A stretch of 64,000 nucleotides of DNA from Zhihengliuella sp. ISTPL4 (GTDB lineage: Bacteria; Actinomycetota; Actinomycetes; Actinomycetales; Microbacteriaceae). Positions within the stretch are counted from its first letter, which is position 1, and every line of letters begins with the position of its first letter. Positions 51,416 through 62,183 of the stretch are shown here, one piece after another. The stretch lies in the NCBI RefSeq assembly GCF_002848265.1, contig NZ_CP025422.1:744001-808000 (forward strand), written 5' to 3'. The translations under genes and the position numbers were made by a program. The notes beneath the pieces are model-generated. The model saw only the letters and a list, made by a program, of their open reading frames with translations. It did not search any database and was not told the DNA's origin.

Positions 51416-52590
51416 CCCTCTCGACTTCCTCTCCGCAGGCCTCCGCGGCCCGCCTCCCCGATCCCGCCGTCCTCGTCCTGGAAGACGGCACCCGTCACCG
51501 CGGTCGTGCGTACGGCGCGCGCGGCCGCACCCTCGGCGAGGTCGTGTTCGCCACCGGCATGTCGGGATACCAGGAGACCATCACCGACCCGTCCTACGCC
51601 GGACAGATCGTCCTGCAGACGGCCCCGCACATCGGCAACACCGGCATGAACGACGAGGACACCGAGTCCCGGCGCATCTGGGTCGCCGGCTACATCGTGC
51701 GCGACCCCTCGCGCGTCGTCTCGAACTGGCGCGCGAACGCCTCCCTCGATGACGTCCTCGTCGAGGACGGCATCGTCGGCATCAGCGGCATCGACACCCG
51801 CGCGGTGACCCGCCACATCCGCTCCGCCGGCTCCATGCGCGGCGGCATCTTCTCGGGCGCCGACGCGGAGCTCGACCCGGAGGAGCAGCTGCGCATCGTC
51901 CGCGAGGCCCCGGAGATGACCGGTCTCAACCTCTCCGCGCAGGTGTCCGTCCAGAGCGCGACCGTGACCTCGGCGGTGGGGGAGCGCATCGGCAACCTCG
52001 CGGTTCTCGACCTCGGCGTGAAGCAGGCCACGATCGACAACCTCGCGGCGCGCGGCTTCGACGTGCATGTCCTCCCGCAGGACGTGGGCATCGACGAGAT
52101 CCGGGCGATCGAGCCGGTCGCCGTCTTCTACTCGAACGGCCCGGGTGACCCCGCGGCCTCGGGGGACCACGTCGAACTGCTCCGCGCGGTCCTCGACGAC
52201 GGCCTGCCGTTCTTCGGGATCTGCTTCGGCAACCAGCTCCTCGGCCGCGCGCTGGGCCTCGGCACGTACAAGCTGCCGTTCGGTCACCGCGGCATCAACC
52301 AGCCCGTGCTGGACAAGCAGACCGGCAAGGTGGAGATCACCGCTCACAACCACGGCTTCGCCGTCGAGGCGCCCCTCGAGGGCTCCTTCGACAGCCCGCA
52401 CGGCTACGGCAAGGTCGAGGTCAGCCACGTCGGCCTCAACGACAACGTCGTGGAGGGCCTGCGCGCCCTCGACATCCCCGCCTTCTCGGTGCAGTACCAC
52501 CCCGAGGCCGCGGCCGGACCGCACGACGCCAACTACCTCTTCGACCGCTTCCGCGACATGGTCATCGCGAACAAGAAGGACGCAAAGTAA
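51412..52590 (+). CDS. carA: carbamoyl phosphate synthase small subunit
   Basis: 392 aa. It hydrolyses glutamine and channels ammonia to CarB. The N-terminal domain has [15 protein letters not shown] and [22 protein letters not shown]; the glutaminase nucleophile Cys is in [17 protein letters not shown], and the His and Glu are in [12 protein letters not shown]. Full length. It shares one base with carB (TAATG). Confidence 0.98.
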   Translation: MTLSTSSPQASAARLPDPAVLVLEDGTRHRGRAYGARGRTLGEVVFATGMSGYQETITDPSYAGQIVLQTAPHIGNTGMNDEDTESRRIWVAGYIVRDPSRVVSNWRANASLDDVLVEDGIVGISGIDTRAVTRHIRSAGSMRGGIFSGADAELDPEEQLRIVREAPEMTGLNLSAQVSVQSATVTSAVGERIGNLAVLDLGVKQATIDNLAARGFDVHVLPQDVGIDEIRAIEPVAVFYSNGPGDPAASGDHVELLRAVLDDGLPFFGICFGNQLLGRALGLGTYKLPFGHRGINQPVLDKQTGKVEITAHNHGFAVEAPLEGSFDSPHGYGKVEVSHVGLNDNVVEGLRALDIPAFSVQYHPEAAAGPHDANYLFDRFRDMVIANKKDAK

Positions 52591-55500
52591 TGCCCAAGCG
52601 CGACGACATCAACTCCGTCCTCGTCATCGGCTCCGGCCCGATCGTCATCGGCCAGGCCTGTGAGTTCGACTACTCCGGCACCCAGGCGTGCCGCGTCCTC
52701 CGCGAGGAGGGCGTCCGGGTCATCCTCGTCAACTCGAACCCGGCGACGATCATGACCGACCCCGACTTCGCCGACGCGACGTACATCGAGCCGATCACCC
52801 CCGCGGTGATCGAGACGATCATCGCCAAGGAGAAGCCGGACGCGATCCTGCCGACGCTCGGCGGCCAGACGGCGCTCAACGCCGCGATGTCTCTGCACGA
52901 GCAGGGGATCCTCGAGAAGTACGGCGTCGAGCTCATCGGCGCGAAGGTGGACGCGATCAAGAAGGGCGAGGACCGGCAGATCTTCAAGGAGCTCGTGATC
53001 GAGTCGGGCGCGGACGTCGCCCGCAGCGTGATCGCGCACTCGATGGACGACCTCCTCGCGGGCGCGGCCGAACTCGGTTATCCGCTGGTCGTGCGCCCCT
53101 CCTTCACGATGGGCGGTCTGGGCTCCGGCTTCGCCTACGACGAGGAGGACCTGCGCCGTATCGGCGGCGCCGGCCTGCGCGACTCTCCGACGACCGAGGT
53201 GCTCCTGGAGGAGTCGATCCTCGGCTGGAAGGAGTACGAGCTCGAGCTCATGCGTGACACCGCCGACAACACGGTCGTGGTCTGCTCGATCGAGAACGTC
53301 GACCCGGTCGGCGTGCACACGGGCGACTCGATCACGGTGGCGCCCGCGCTCACGCTGACGGACCGCGAGTACCAGAAGATGCGCGACATCGGCATCGACA
53401 TCATCCGTGCGGTGGGCGTGGACACCGGCGGCTGCAACATCCAGTTCGCGGTCAACCCCGAGAACGGGCGCATCATCGTCATCGAGATGAACCCGCGCGT
53501 GTCCCGGTCGAGCGCCCTGGCGTCGAAGGCCACCGGCTTCCCGATCGCCAAGCTCGCGGCCAAGCTCGCTCTCGGCTACCGCCTCGACGAGATCCCGAAC
53601 GACATCACCGGCGTGACCCCGGCGAGCTTCGAGCCGACGCTCGACTACGTCGTCGTCAAGGTCCCGCGCTTCGCGTTCGAGAAGTTCCCGGCCGCCGACG
53701 CCACCCTCACCACGACCATGAAGTCGGTCGGCGAGGCGATGGCCATCGGCCGCAACTACGCCACCGCGCTGCAGAAGGCGCTGCGTTCGCTCGAGAAGCG
53801 GGGCTCCAGCTTCCACTGGGGCGAGGAGCCGCGCAGCGTCGAGGAGCTGCTGGAGATCGCGAAGACGCCGACGGACGGGCGGATCGTCACCCTGCAGCAG
53901 GCGCTGCGCAAGGGCGCGACCGTCGAGCAGGCGTTCGAGGCCACGGCCATCGACCCCTGGTTCCTCGACCAGATCGTCCTCATCAACGAGGTCGCCGAGG
54001 TCGTCCGCACCGCCGGCGAGCTGGACGACGCGACCCTGCGCTACGCCAAGGAGCACGGCTTCTCCGACGCGCAGATCGCGCAGCTCCGCGGCGAGAGCGA
54101 GGTCGAGATCCGCGGCGTGCGCCACGGTCTCGGCATCCGCCCCGTGTACAAGACGGTCGACACGTGCGCGGGCGAGTTCCCCGCGCTGACGCCGTATCAC
54201 TACTCGAGCTACGACGCCGAGACGGAGGTCGAGCCGTCCGAGCGCACCAAGGTCGTCATCATCGGTTCCGGCCCGAACCGCATCGGTCAGGGCGTCGAGT
54301 TCGACTACTCCTGCGTGCACGCCTCGTTCGCGCTGTCCGACGCGGGCTTCGAGACCGTCATGATCAACTGCAACCCGGAGACTGTGTCGACCGACTACGA
54401 CACGTCCGACCGCCTGTACTTCGAGCCGCTGACGCTCGAGGACGTGCTGGAGGTCCTGGACGCGGAGGCGGCCAGCGGCACCATCCTCGGCGTCGTCTGC
54501 CAGCTCGGCGGCCAGACCCCGCTCGGGCTCGCGAAGGGCATCGAGGCGGCCGGCTACACGGTCCTGGGGACGAGCCCGGAGGCCATCGACCTGGCCGAGG
54601 AGCGCGAGCTGTTCTCGCGACTGCTCGACGAGGCAGGACTCCTCGCGCCCCGCAACGGCACGGCGATCGACGTGGAGGGCGCGGTGCGCATCGCCGAGGA
54701 GATCGGCTACCCGGTGCTCGTGCGCCCGAGCTTCGTGCTCGGCGGCCGCGGCATGGAGATCGTCTACGGCACCGACGCGCTGCGCGACTACTTCGTGCGG
54801 ACCGCGGGCGAGGTCGTGATCGAGGAGGGCAAGCCGCTCCTGGTCGACCGCTTCCTCGACGACGCGATCGAGCTCGACGTGGACGCGCTGTACGACGGCA
54901 CCGACCTCTTCATCGGCGGCGTCATGGAGCACCTGGAGGAAGCCGGCATCCACTCCGGTGACTCGAGCTGCACGCTGCCCCCGGTCTCGCTCGGCCGCAG
55001 CGACGTCGACCGCGTCCGCGAGGCCACCCTCGCCATCGCGCAGGGCGTCGGCGTGCGCGGTCTGCTGAACGTGCAGTTCGCGATCAGCGCCGGCGTCCTC
55101 TACGTCATCGAGGCCAACCCCCGGGCCAGCCGCACGGTACCGTTCGTCTCGAAGGCGCTGGGCATCCCGATGGCGAAGGCCGCCAGCCGCATCATGGCCG
55201 GCTCCACCATCGCCGAGCTCCGCGCCGAGGGGATGCTGCCCGAGCAGGACGGCTCGCGCGTCCCGCTGGACGCCCCGGTCTCGGTCAAGGAGGCCGTGCT
55301 GCCCTTCAAGCGGTTCCGCACCGCCGACGGCAAGACCGTCGACTCGGTCCTCGGTCCGGAGATGCGCTCGACGGGTGAGGTCATGGGCATCGACCGCGAC
55401 TTCCCGACCGCGTTCGCGAAGTCCCAGGCCGCGGCCTACGGCGGCATGCCGACGTCGGGAACCGTGTTCATCTCGGTGGCCGACTCCGACAAGCGTGCGG

Positions 55501-55877
55501 TGATCCTCCCGGCACACCGTCTGCAGCAGCTCGGCTTCACGATCGTGGCCACCGAGGGCACGGCGGAGATCCTGTCGCGCAACGGCATCGCCGTCACCGT
55601 GGTCGAGAAGTACAGCGAGACCCAGGAGAGCGGCGCGCGGAACATCGTCGACCTCATCAACGACGGGGAGATCGACATCGTCGTGAACACCCCGTCCGGT
55701 GGGGCGGCCCGTGCGGACGGCTACGAGATCCGCGCCGCCGCCGTCGCCGCGGACAAGGCGCTCTTCACGACTATCGCCGTGCTCGGCGCGGCCGTGAGCG
55801 GGATGGACGCCGCGCACGAGGGCTTCCAGGTCAAGAGCCTGCAGGAGTACGCGCAGGACCGGATGGCCGCGGTATGA
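52590..55877 (+). CDS. carB: carbamoyl phosphate synthase large subunit
   Basis: 1095 aa. Two ATP-grasp halves are visible: the first with [21 protein letters not shown] and MGGLGSGFA, the second with [21 protein letters not shown] and [15 protein letters not shown]. The C-terminal MGS-like allosteric domain starts near [16 protein letters not shown] and covers the last 140 residues. It makes carbamoyl phosphate for pyrimidines and arginine. It overlaps pyrF by 4 nt. Confidence 0.98.
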   Translation: MPKRDDINSVLVIGSGPIVIGQACEFDYSGTQACRVLREEGVRVILVNSNPATIMTDPDFADATYIEPITPAVIETIIAKEKPDAILPTLGGQTALNAAMSLHEQGILEKYGVELIGAKVDAIKKGEDRQIFKELVIESGADVARSVIAHSMDDLLAGAAELGYPLVVRPSFTMGGLGSGFAYDEEDLRRIGGAGLRDSPTTEVLLEESILGWKEYELELMRDTADNTVVVCSIENVDPVGVHTGDSITVAPALTLTDREYQKMRDIGIDIIRAVGVDTGGCNIQFAVNPENGRIIVIEMNPRVSRSSALASKATGFPIAKLAAKLALGYRLDEIPNDITGVTPASFEPTLDYVVVKVPRFAFEKFPAADATLTTTMKSVGEAMAIGRNYATALQKALRSLEKRGSSFHWGEEPRSVEELLEIAKTPTDGRIVTLQQALRKGATVEQAFEATAIDPWFLDQIVLINEVAEVVRTAGELDDATLRYAKEHGFSDAQIAQLRGESEVEIRGVRHGLGIRPVYKTVDTCAGEFPALTPYHYSSYDAETEVEPSERTKVVIIGSGPNRIGQGVEFDYSCVHASFALSDAGFETVMINCNPETVSTDYDTSDRLYFEPLTLEDVLEVLDAEAASGTILGVVCQLGGQTPLGLAKGIEAAGYTVLGTSPEAIDLAEERELFSRLLDEAGLLAPRNGTAIDVEGAVRIAEEIGYPVLVRPSFVLGGRGMEIVYGTDALRDYFVRTAGEVVIEEGKPLLVDRFLDDAIELDVDALYDGTDLFIGGVMEHLEEAGIHSGDSSCTLPPVSLGRSDVDRVREATLAIAQGVGVRGLLNVQFAISAGVLYVIEANPRASRTVPFVSKALGIPMAKAASRIMAGSTIAELRAEGMLPEQDGSRVPLDAPVSVKEAVLPFKRFRTADGKTVDSVLGPEMRSTGEVMGIDRDFPTAFAKSQAAAYGGMPTSGTVFISVADSDKRAVILPAHRLQQLGFTIVATEGTAEILSRNGIAVTVVEKYSETQESGARNIVDLINDGEIDIVVNTPSGGAARADGYEIRAAAVAADKALFTTIAVLGAAVSGMDAAHEGFQVKSLQEYAQDRMAAV

Positions 55878-56719
55878 CGGCACGCTTCGGCGAGCGGGCG
55901 CGCGCGGCCCTCGAGGCGCACGGCCCGCTCTGTGTCGGCATCGACCCCCACGCCGCTCTGCTGGCGGCGTGGGGGCTGACCGCCGATGCCGTCGGAGTCC
56001 GGGAGTTCGGGCTCCGTACCGTCGAGGCGGCCGCCGGTCGCGTCGGTGTCGTGAAGCCGCAGGTGTCCTTCTTCGAGCGGTACGGCGCCGCCGGGTTCGC
56101 CGCGCTGGAGGACGTGCTCGCCGCCGCGCGGGCGGCCGGACTGCTCGTGATCGCCGACGCCAAGCGCGGGGACATCGGATCGACGATGGCCGATTACGCA
56201 CAGGCCTGGCTGCCCGCCGGTGCGCCGCTGGAGGCGGACGCCTTGACGGTGAACCCGTACCTCGGCGTCGGTGCGCTGGAGGGCGCGTTCGCCCTGGCCG
56301 AGGAGCACGGCAAGGGGCTCTTCGTCCTCGCGGCGACCAGCAACCCCGAGGCGACCGTGCTGCAGCGCGCGACGACCGCGGACGGCGGGACCGTGTCCGC
56401 GGCCGTGGTCGCCGAGGTGTCAGTCCGGAACGCCGCAGCGACGCCCGCGGGGGAGTGGGGGAGCTTCGGCTTCGTCATCGGCGCCACCGTGGACGCGGCG
56501 GAGGCCGGCCTCGCGCCGTTCGCGCCCGTCGCCCCGATCCTCGCCCCCGGCTTCGGCGCACAGGGCGCCACCCCCGCGGATCTCGCCCGCCGCTTCGGCC
56601 CCCAGGCCGCCTCGGTGATCGCGAGCGAGAGCCGCAGCCTCCTCTCCGCGGGCCCGGCGGCCCTCGCCGAGACGATCGCCGACCGTGCCGCCCAGTATCG
56701 AGAGGTCAGCCGTGGCTGA
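55874..56719 (+). CDS. pyrF: orotidine 5'-phosphate decarboxylase (type 2)
   Basis: 281 aa. It decarboxylates OMP to UMP. The catalytic block is [20 protein letters not shown], which matches the long (type 2) form found in actinobacteria. [11 protein letters not shown] at the N-terminus and [13 protein letters not shown] are also typical. The stop lies 8 nt inside the next gene. pyrD and pyrE are not in this cluster, so dihydroorotate oxidation and orotate phosphoribosylation are encoded elsewhere. Confidence 0.96.
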   Translation: MTARFGERARAALEAHGPLCVGIDPHAALLAAWGLTADAVGVREFGLRTVEAAAGRVGVVKPQVSFFERYGAAGFAALEDVLAAARAAGLLVIADAKRGDIGSTMADYAQAWLPAGAPLEADALTVNPYLGVGALEGAFALAEEHGKGLFVLAATSNPEATVLQRATTADGGTVSAAVVAEVSVRNAAATPAGEWGSFGFVIGATVDAAEAGLAPFAPVAPILAPGFGAQGATPADLARRFGPQAASVIASESRSLLSAGPAALAETIADRAAQYREVSRG

Positions 56720-57623
56720 GGAACGCCGCACCGTCCCCGAAGTCGACAGGGCCGCCGCCGCCCGCCGCGCCGTCGAGCGGCGACGTGCCAGAGCCTCGCT
56801 CAAGCGCGACCTCACGATGCGCGTCATCACCCCGCAGGCCGTGCTGCGCCGGGCGACGGAGGATCCCGATTCCGTCGAGGGTTCCATGCGCATCACCGAC
56901 TTCCTGCTCGCCCTCCCCGCGATCGGCGCCGGCAAGCGTGACCGGGTGCTGGAACAGCTCCACATCTCCCCGGTCAAGCGGCTCGGCGGGCTCGGAGCCC
57001 GTCAGCGTCGGGTGCTGGAGGAGTGGCTGGACACGCGGTTCCCGGTGCCGGCCCCACGCGACGCGCGCAGCCGCCTCCTCGTCCTCGCCGGTCCGACGGC
57101 GGTCGGCAAGGGCACCGTCGCCGCGCACATCCGGGAGAACAACCCTGAGATCCACCTCTCCGTCTCGGCCACCACCCGCCCCCCGCGCCCGGGGGAGATC
57201 GACGGCGTGCACTACTACTTCGTGGACGACGCCGAGTTCGATCGTCTGATCGCCGATGGCGAGCTGCTCGAATACGCCGTCGTGCACAACCGCTCGCGGT
57301 ACGGCACCCCCCGCGCCCCGATCGACGCCGCCCTGGCCGAGGGGAAGACCGTCCTGCTGGAGATCGATCTGCAGGGCGCGCGCCAGGTGCGCGAGGCCGA
57401 GCCCTCGGCCACGCTCATCTTCCTCCTGCCGCCGAGCTGGGACGAACTCGTGCATCGACTGGTCGGACGAGGCACCGAGGACGCCGAGGAACGGGCCCGT
57501 CGCCTGCGCACGGCGAAGGTCGAGCTGGCGGCGCAGAACGAGTTCGACCACCTCGTCGTGAATGAGGACGTCGCCACCGCCGCTCGTGAGGTCGTAGACT
57601 TGTCTACAAGCTCTGCGCGCTGA
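56712..57623 (+). CDS. gmk: mIHF domain-guanylate kinase fusion protein
   Basis: 303 aa against about 190-210 for an ordinary Gmk. Residues 1-110 match actinobacterial integration host factor (mIHF): an Arg-rich helix and a helix-two-turn-helix with [22 protein letters not shown] and [18 protein letters not shown]. Residues 118-303 are guanylate kinase: [16 protein letters not shown] (P-loop 127-135), [21 protein letters not shown] and [13 protein letters not shown]. mIHF is a separate gene before gmk in Streptomyces and Mycobacterium; here one frame covers both with no stop. GTG start inside pyrF. Confidence 0.93.
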   Translation: MAEERRTVPEVDRAAAARRAVERRRARASLKRDLTMRVITPQAVLRRATEDPDSVEGSMRITDFLLALPAIGAGKRDRVLEQLHISPVKRLGGLGARQRRVLEEWLDTRFPVPAPRDARSRLLVLAGPTAVGKGTVAAHIRENNPEIHLSVSATTRPPRPGEIDGVHYYFVDDAEFDRLIADGELLEYAVVHNRSRYGTPRAPIDAALAEGKTVLLEIDLQGARQVREAEPSATLIFLLPPSWDELVHRLVGRGTEDAEERARRLRTAKVELAAQNEFDHLVVNEDVATAAREVVDLSTSSAR

Positions 57624-57650
57624 CCTGATTCCAGGGTCGAGCACCACGCC

Positions 57651-57675
57651 GGTCCCTGAGCTCGTCGAAGGGTCG
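57651..57675 (-). repeat. single degenerate copy of the dispersed repeat
   Basis: GGTCCCTGAGCTCGTCGAAG in the 109-nt space between gmk and rpoZ is the reverse complement of the 31-nt unit seen at 11472-11591, with CTC in place of CCT. Its position inside an operon shows that the element tolerates transcription. Confidence 0.6.
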
Positions 57676-57732
57676 CGCGCCCGCAGCACCGTCTTCGCGG
57701 CGAATCCCGTCGCCTGATCAGGAGGTCCACCC

Positions 57733-57987
57733 ATGGCCGGACGCAACAACGGCATCATCGATCCCCCCATCGACAACCTGCTGGAGCGCGTCGACTCCAA
57801 GTACGAGCTCGTGATCTACGCCGCCAAGCGCGCCCGTCAGATCAACGACTACTACTCCGACCTGCACGAGGGAAACCTCTTCGACAACGTGGGCCCGCTC
57901 GTCGACTCCTCGGTCGAGGACAAGCCGCTCACCATCGCCCTCCACGAGATCAACGAGGACAAGCTCCGCCTGCGTCACGCGGAGTGA
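57733..57987 (+). CDS. rpoZ: DNA-directed RNA polymerase omega subunit
   Basis: 84 aa. It stabilises the beta' subunit. [27 protein letters not shown] is the omega signature, and [19 protein letters not shown] is the conserved C-terminal helix. CAGGAGG precedes the ATG. Full length. Confidence 0.97.
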   Translation: MAGRNNGIIDPPIDNLLERVDSKYELVIYAAKRARQINDYYSDLHEGNLFDNVGPLVDSSVEDKPLTIALHEINEDKLRLRHAE

Positions 57988-57993
57988 CTCGAC

Positions 57994-58025
57994 GACCGCG
58001 CCGCCGCGACGTCGGTGGCGCGGTC
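57994..58025 (+). terminator. hairpin between rpoZ and metK
   Basis: GACCGCGCCGCC pairs with GGTGGCGCGGTC (one G-T pair). No T-run follows, so it may only attenuate or protect the rpoZ end. The short gap to metK otherwise carries just the metK ribosome binding site. Confidence 0.45.
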
Positions 58026-58075
58026 CAGAATGGGTGCCACACCCTCCCACCGTCCGTCCCCGTTCTGGAGCATCG

Positions 58076-59269
58076 ATGAGCGCGCTGCGTCTGTTCACGT
58101 CCGAGTCCGTCACCGAAGGGCACCCGGACAAGATCTGCGACCAGATCTCGGACAGCATCCTCGACGGACTGCTCGCGAAGGACCCGGGCTCCCGGGTCGC
58201 GGTCGAGACGCTCGTCACCACCGGGCTCGTGCACGTGGCCGGCGAGATCCGCACGGACGCCTACGTCGACATCCCGACGATCGTCCGGCAGGTCGTGAAC
58301 GGCATCGGCTACACGTCCTCCGACACCGGCTTCGACGGCGACTCGTGCGGCGTCAGCGTCTCGGTGGGGGAGCAGTCCACGGACATCGCGCATGGGGTCG
58401 ACAACGCCCAGGAGCACCGCGACGGCTCGTCGGTCGATCCGCTCGACGGCCTCGGCGCCGGGGACCAGGGCATCATGTTCGGTTTCGCCACCAACGAGAC
58501 GCCGCAGCTCATGCCGATGGCCGCGTGGACGGCGCACCGCATCGCCGAGCGACTGACGGAGGTGCGCCGCAGCGGGCTGCTGCCCTTCCTGCGCCCGGAC
58601 GGGAAGACGCAGGTCACCCTCGGCTACGACGGCTTCACCCCGAAGACCGTCGACGCCGTCGTGCTGTCCACGCAGCACAACCCGGACATCGCCCAGGACG
58701 ACCTGAAGGCGCAGATCCGCGAGCACGTCATCGATCCGGTCCTCGCCACGACCGGCCTCGACCTCGACGACGTGACCTACTACATCAACCCCGCCGGCCC
58801 GTTCGTCACGGGCGGTCCGAAGGGTGACGCCGGGCTCACCGGCCGCAAGATCATCATCGACACGTACGGCGGCGCCGCACGGCACGGTGGCGGGGCGTTC
58901 AGCGGGAAGGACCCGTCGAAGGTCGACCGCTCCGGCGCCTACGCGACGCGCTGGGTCGCCAAGAACGCCGTCGCCGCCGGGCTCGCCGATCGCCTCGAGG
59001 TGCAGGTCGCCTACGCGATCGGCGTCGCACGCCCGGTCGGCCTGTACGTGGAGACCTTCGGCACCGGACGGGTTTCCGACGAGGTCATCACGCGGGCCAT
59101 CGACGAGGTGTTCGATCTGCGGCCACAGGCCATCATCGAGCAGCTCGACCTGCTGCGGCCCATCTACGCCCAGACAGCGGCCTACGGGCACTTCGGTCGG
59201 GAGCTGCCGGACTTCACCTGGGAGCGGACGGACCGGGCCGAGGAGCTGCGGCGCGCTGCCGGGCTCTGA
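58076..59269 (+). CDS. metK: S-adenosylmethionine synthetase
   Basis: 397 aa. It makes SAM from methionine and ATP. Motifs are [17 protein letters not shown] at the N-terminus, [14 protein letters not shown] in the middle and [21 protein letters not shown] (phosphate loop) after residue 260. The ATG at 58076 follows GGAG and starts the family N-terminus [14 protein letters not shown]. In many actinobacteria coaBC separates rpoZ from metK; here they are adjacent. Confidence 0.98.
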   Translation: MSALRLFTSESVTEGHPDKICDQISDSILDGLLAKDPGSRVAVETLVTTGLVHVAGEIRTDAYVDIPTIVRQVVNGIGYTSSDTGFDGDSCGVSVSVGEQSTDIAHGVDNAQEHRDGSSVDPLDGLGAGDQGIMFGFATNETPQLMPMAAWTAHRIAERLTEVRRSGLLPFLRPDGKTQVTLGYDGFTPKTVDAVVLSTQHNPDIAQDDLKAQIREHVIDPVLATTGLDLDDVTYYINPAGPFVTGGPKGDAGLTGRKIIIDTYGGAARHGGGAFSGKDPSKVDRSGAYATRWVAKNAVAAGLADRLEVQVAYAIGVARPVGLYVETFGTGRVSDEVITRAIDEVFDLRPQAIIEQLDLLRPIYAQTAAYGHFGRELPDFTWERTDRAEELRRAAGL

Positions 59270-59279
59270 CGGGGGCGCG

Positions 59280-61244
59280 GTGCTGATCTCTCCGGAGAGC
59301 CGGCGCATCGCCCGGGTGCTCCTCGAATCACCGCTGCCGCAACTCGACCGCCTGTTCGACTACGCCCTCCCTCCCGAACTCGGCACGGTCGAGCCCGGGG
59401 TCCGCGTGCGTGTTCCCCTCCGGACCGCCGGCCGGGTGGTCGACGGGTTCGTCGTCGAGCTGGACGTGGAGGACGACGCGGATCGGCCGCTCTCCGAGGT
59501 CGAGAGCGTCGTGTCCGCTGTGCCCGTCTTGCCGGATCGGCTGTACCGGCTGGCGCGGCGGGTCGCGGATCGCGCCGCGGGGTCGGCGTCCGACGTGCTG
59601 CGGCTGGTGATCCCGAAGCGGCAGGTACGCGTCGAGAAGGCCTGGACCGCGGACGCTCCGACGCCCGTCCTCGAACCCGAGGCGCGCGACGCGGCTGCGT
59701 CCGTGGTTGGACTGTACAACGGGTTGCAGGCGGTGCTCGACGAGAGCGGTCGCGCGGCCGTCGAGGCCATCCCGCAGCTGAGCGACGACACGCCGGGCTG
59801 GGCACGGATGCTCGCCGCCGCCGCTGCGACGACGCTCGCGGCCGGGAAGTCGAGCATCCTCGTCGTGCCCGACCATCGCGACCTCGATCGGCTCCTGGCG
59901 GCCCTCGACGGGTTCGTCCCCCCGGAGGCCATCGCACGGCACGACTCGCGGCAGACCAACCCGGATCGCTACCGCTCCTTCCTGCGCACGCTCGAGGACG
60001 CGCCCTGCATCGTCGTCGGGAACAGGTCCGCCGTGTACGCCCCTGTCGTCGCCGGTCTCGTGGCGGTGTGGGACGACGGCGACAGCCTGCTGGGCGAGCC
60101 GCTCGCGCCCTACGTCCACGCTCGGGATGCGGCGCTGCTGCGGCAGGAGGCGGAGGGCTCGGCCCTGCTCTTCGCCGGTCACACGCGCACGACCGAGGTC
60201 GAGCGGCTCGTCGCACACGGCTGGCTGCAGGACATCCGCGCGGCGCGACGCGTGCTGCCGCGGGTGGTGCTCAGCACGCCCCAGGAGATGGAGCAGCCGA
60301 CGCCGCAGCGCATGCCGTCGTCCGCCTTCCTCGCCGCCCGGAACGCGGCCGCGGAGGGACCCGTGCTCATCCAGGTCTCGCGGCCCGGTTTCGCACCGTC
60401 CCTCGTCTGCGCCGACTGCCGCGCGCCCGCCCGGTGCCCGCACTGCGGCGGTCCTCTCGGCGCACGTCATCGTGGCGCGGTCCCCGTGTGCGGGTGGTGC
60501 GGCCGCGGTGCCAGGGCATGGACGTGCCCTGCGTGCTCCTCGACCCGTCTCCGGCTCGCCTCCTCCGGGAGCGAGCGGACCGCCGACGAGCTGGGCCGCG
60601 CCTTCCCGGGTGTCCGGGTGATCGTCGCGGACAGCGGCCATCCGGTCGAACGCGTCGATGCGCGACCGGCGCTGGTGGTCGCCACCCGCGGCGCGGAGCC
60701 TCTCGCGGAGGGCGGCTACCGGGCGGTCGTCCTGCTCGACGGCCCGCGCATGCTGCAGGCGCCGGACCTGCGCATCGGCGAAGCCTGTCTGCGGTGGTGG
60801 TCGAACGCCGCCGCCCTGGCCGCGCCCGGCGCTCCCGTCCACCTCGTCGGCGTCGACGGCGCCGTCGCCAGAGCCCTCGCCACGTGGAACCACGCCGCGT
60901 ACGCGCGGACCGAGCTGGAGCAGCGGGCACCGCTGCACATGCCGCCGACCGCACGCGTCGCGCTCGTGGAGGGCTCATCCGCCGCCGTGGCGCGTGCTCT
61001 GGAGGCCCTGTCCGAGCTCTCGCTGCCCCCCGACGCGGTGCTCGGTCCCGTGCCCGTCGAGTCCGACGACGTGCCGCCGCGGGTCCGGGCGCTCGTGCGC
61101 TTCGACTACGGCGCCGGAAGCCGCGTCGCGACCACCCTCCGTGCTTCCGTCGTGGCGGAGGCGGTGAGCGGCCGCCGCGGCCGGACCAAGGCCGCCCGCA
61201 GCACGCTCTCGGTCCGCCTCGATATCCTCGATCCAGAACTCTGA
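59280..61244 (+). CDS. priA: PriA-like primosomal protein N' with degenerate helicase motifs
   Basis: 654 aa. The DNA-binding N-terminus (VLLESPLPQLDRLFDYALP, VRVRVPLRTAGRVVDGFVVEL) and the eight-Cys zinc module (CADC, CPHC, CGWC, CPAC; residues 377-419) are those of PriA. Walker A is replaced by TTLAAGKSSILVVPD, which lacks the GxxGxGKT spacing, and the expected DEEH box reads VWDDGDSLLGE. It probably restarts replication as a structural loader without helicase action, as proposed for actinobacterial PriA. GTG start 11 nt after metK. Confidence 0.88.
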   Translation: MLISPESRRIARVLLESPLPQLDRLFDYALPPELGTVEPGVRVRVPLRTAGRVVDGFVVELDVEDDADRPLSEVESVVSAVPVLPDRLYRLARRVADRAAGSASDVLRLVIPKRQVRVEKAWTADAPTPVLEPEARDAAASVVGLYNGLQAVLDESGRAAVEAIPQLSDDTPGWARMLAAAAATTLAAGKSSILVVPDHRDLDRLLAALDGFVPPEAIARHDSRQTNPDRYRSFLRTLEDAPCIVVGNRSAVYAPVVAGLVAVWDDGDSLLGEPLAPYVHARDAALLRQEAEGSALLFAGHTRTTEVERLVAHGWLQDIRAARRVLPRVVLSTPQEMEQPTPQRMPSSAFLAARNAAAEGPVLIQVSRPGFAPSLVCADCRAPARCPHCGGPLGARHRGAVPVCGWCGRGARAWTCPACSSTRLRLASSGSERTADELGRAFPGVRVIVADSGHPVERVDARPALVVATRGAEPLAEGGYRAVVLLDGPRMLQAPDLRIGEACLRWWSNAAALAAPGAPVHLVGVDGAVARALATWNHAAYARTELEQRAPLHMPPTARVALVEGSSAAVARALEALSELSLPPDAVLGPVPVESDDVPPRVRALVRFDYGAGSRVATTLRASVVAEAVSGRRGRTKAARSTLSVRLDILDPEL

Positions 61245-61262
61245 CCCTCCCGGAGAACCTTC

Positions 61263-62183
61263 ATGCGCCTCGTCTTCGCCGGCACTCCCGCCGCCGCGGT
61301 CCCCACTCTGCGACGCCTCGCCGCTGAGCACGACATCGCCGCCGTCGTGACACGGCCCGACGCGCCGCTCGGACGGAAGCGCGTGCTCACGCCCTCGCCG
61401 GTCGCGCAGGCGGCGGCCGAACTGGGGCTGCCCATCATCCCGGCCGCGCGACTCGACGAGGCCGCCACGGCGGAGATCGCGGCGCTGCAGCCCGAACTCG
61501 GCGTGATCGTCGCCTACGGAGGGCTCGTGCGCGAACCGCTCCTCTCCACGCCCGACGCCGGATGGATCAATCTCCACTTCTCGATGCTGCCGGCCTGGCG
61601 GGGCGCCGCCCCCGTGCAGCGCGCCCTGATCGCGGGAGATCCCGTCCTCGGTGCGAGTGTGTTCCAGCTCGTGCCCGAGCTCGACGCCGGCGACGTGTTC
61701 GCCACACGCGCCGTCGACCTGCCGCCGACGGCGACCGCCGGCGAGGCGTTGGAGGCCTTGGCTCTGGACGGTGCCGGTCTCACCGCCGACGTGGTCGCCG
61801 CGATCGCCGACGGCAGCGCCCGCGCCGTTCCCCAGGAGGGCGAGCCGACCTTCGCCGGCAAGCTGACGCTCGAAGACGGCCTTCTCGACTTCCGCGAGCC
61901 GTTCGACGTCGTGTACGCCCGGTTCCGCGGCGTCACCCCGGAGCCGGGCGCGCACACGACGATCGACGGTCAGCGGCTGAAGATCCTCGAGGCGCGGCCC
62001 GCTGCGGCCGAGGCGGAGGACCTGCCGCCGGGCGTCATGGCGGGTACCCGATCCGAGGTGCTGTTCGGCACGGCCACGTCGCCGCTGGCCGTCACCCGGC
62101 TGCAGCCGGCAGGCAAGGGAGCCATGAACGCCGCCGACTGGTGGCGGGGTCTGCAGGGCGCTACTCCGGTGGCCGGCTCGTGA
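61263..62183 (+). CDS. fmt: methionyl-tRNA formyltransferase
   Basis: 306 aa. It formylates initiator Met-tRNA. The formyl-THF site is in INLHFSMLPAWRGAAPVQRAL (Asn and His catalytic), followed by ELDAGDVFATRAVDL. The N-terminus MRLVFAGTPAAAVPTLRRL is a family signature; the C-terminal OB-like domain starts near LTLEDGLLDF. ATG with GGAG upstream. Overlaps rsmB by 4 nt (GTGA). Confidence 0.97.
   Translation: MRLVFAGTPAAAVPTLRRLAAEHDIAAVVTRPDAPLGRKRVLTPSPVAQAAAELGLPIIPAARLDEAATAEIAALQPELGVIVAYGGLVREPLLSTPDAGWINLHFSMLPAWRGAAPVQRALIAGDPVLGASVFQLVPELDAGDVFATRAVDLPPTATAGEALEALALDGAGLTADVVAAIADGSARAVPQEGEPTFAGKLTLEDGLLDFREPFDVVYARFRGVTPEPGAHTTIDGQRLKILEARPAAAEAEDLPPGVMAGTRSEVLFGTATSPLAVTRLQPAGKGAMNAADWWRGLQGATPVAGS

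Noticed and set aside
52533..56201. Very long open frame on the minus strand across carA, carB and pyrF
   Set aside because: It is a by-product of high GC and strong codon bias in carB. The translation is low-complexity His/Arg/Asp/Val and matches no fold, while the plus strand encodes intact CarB.
57988..58075. SAM riboswitch before metK
   Set aside because: Only one simple hairpin is present in 88 nt; there is no multi-helix junction or conserved SAM-binding core.
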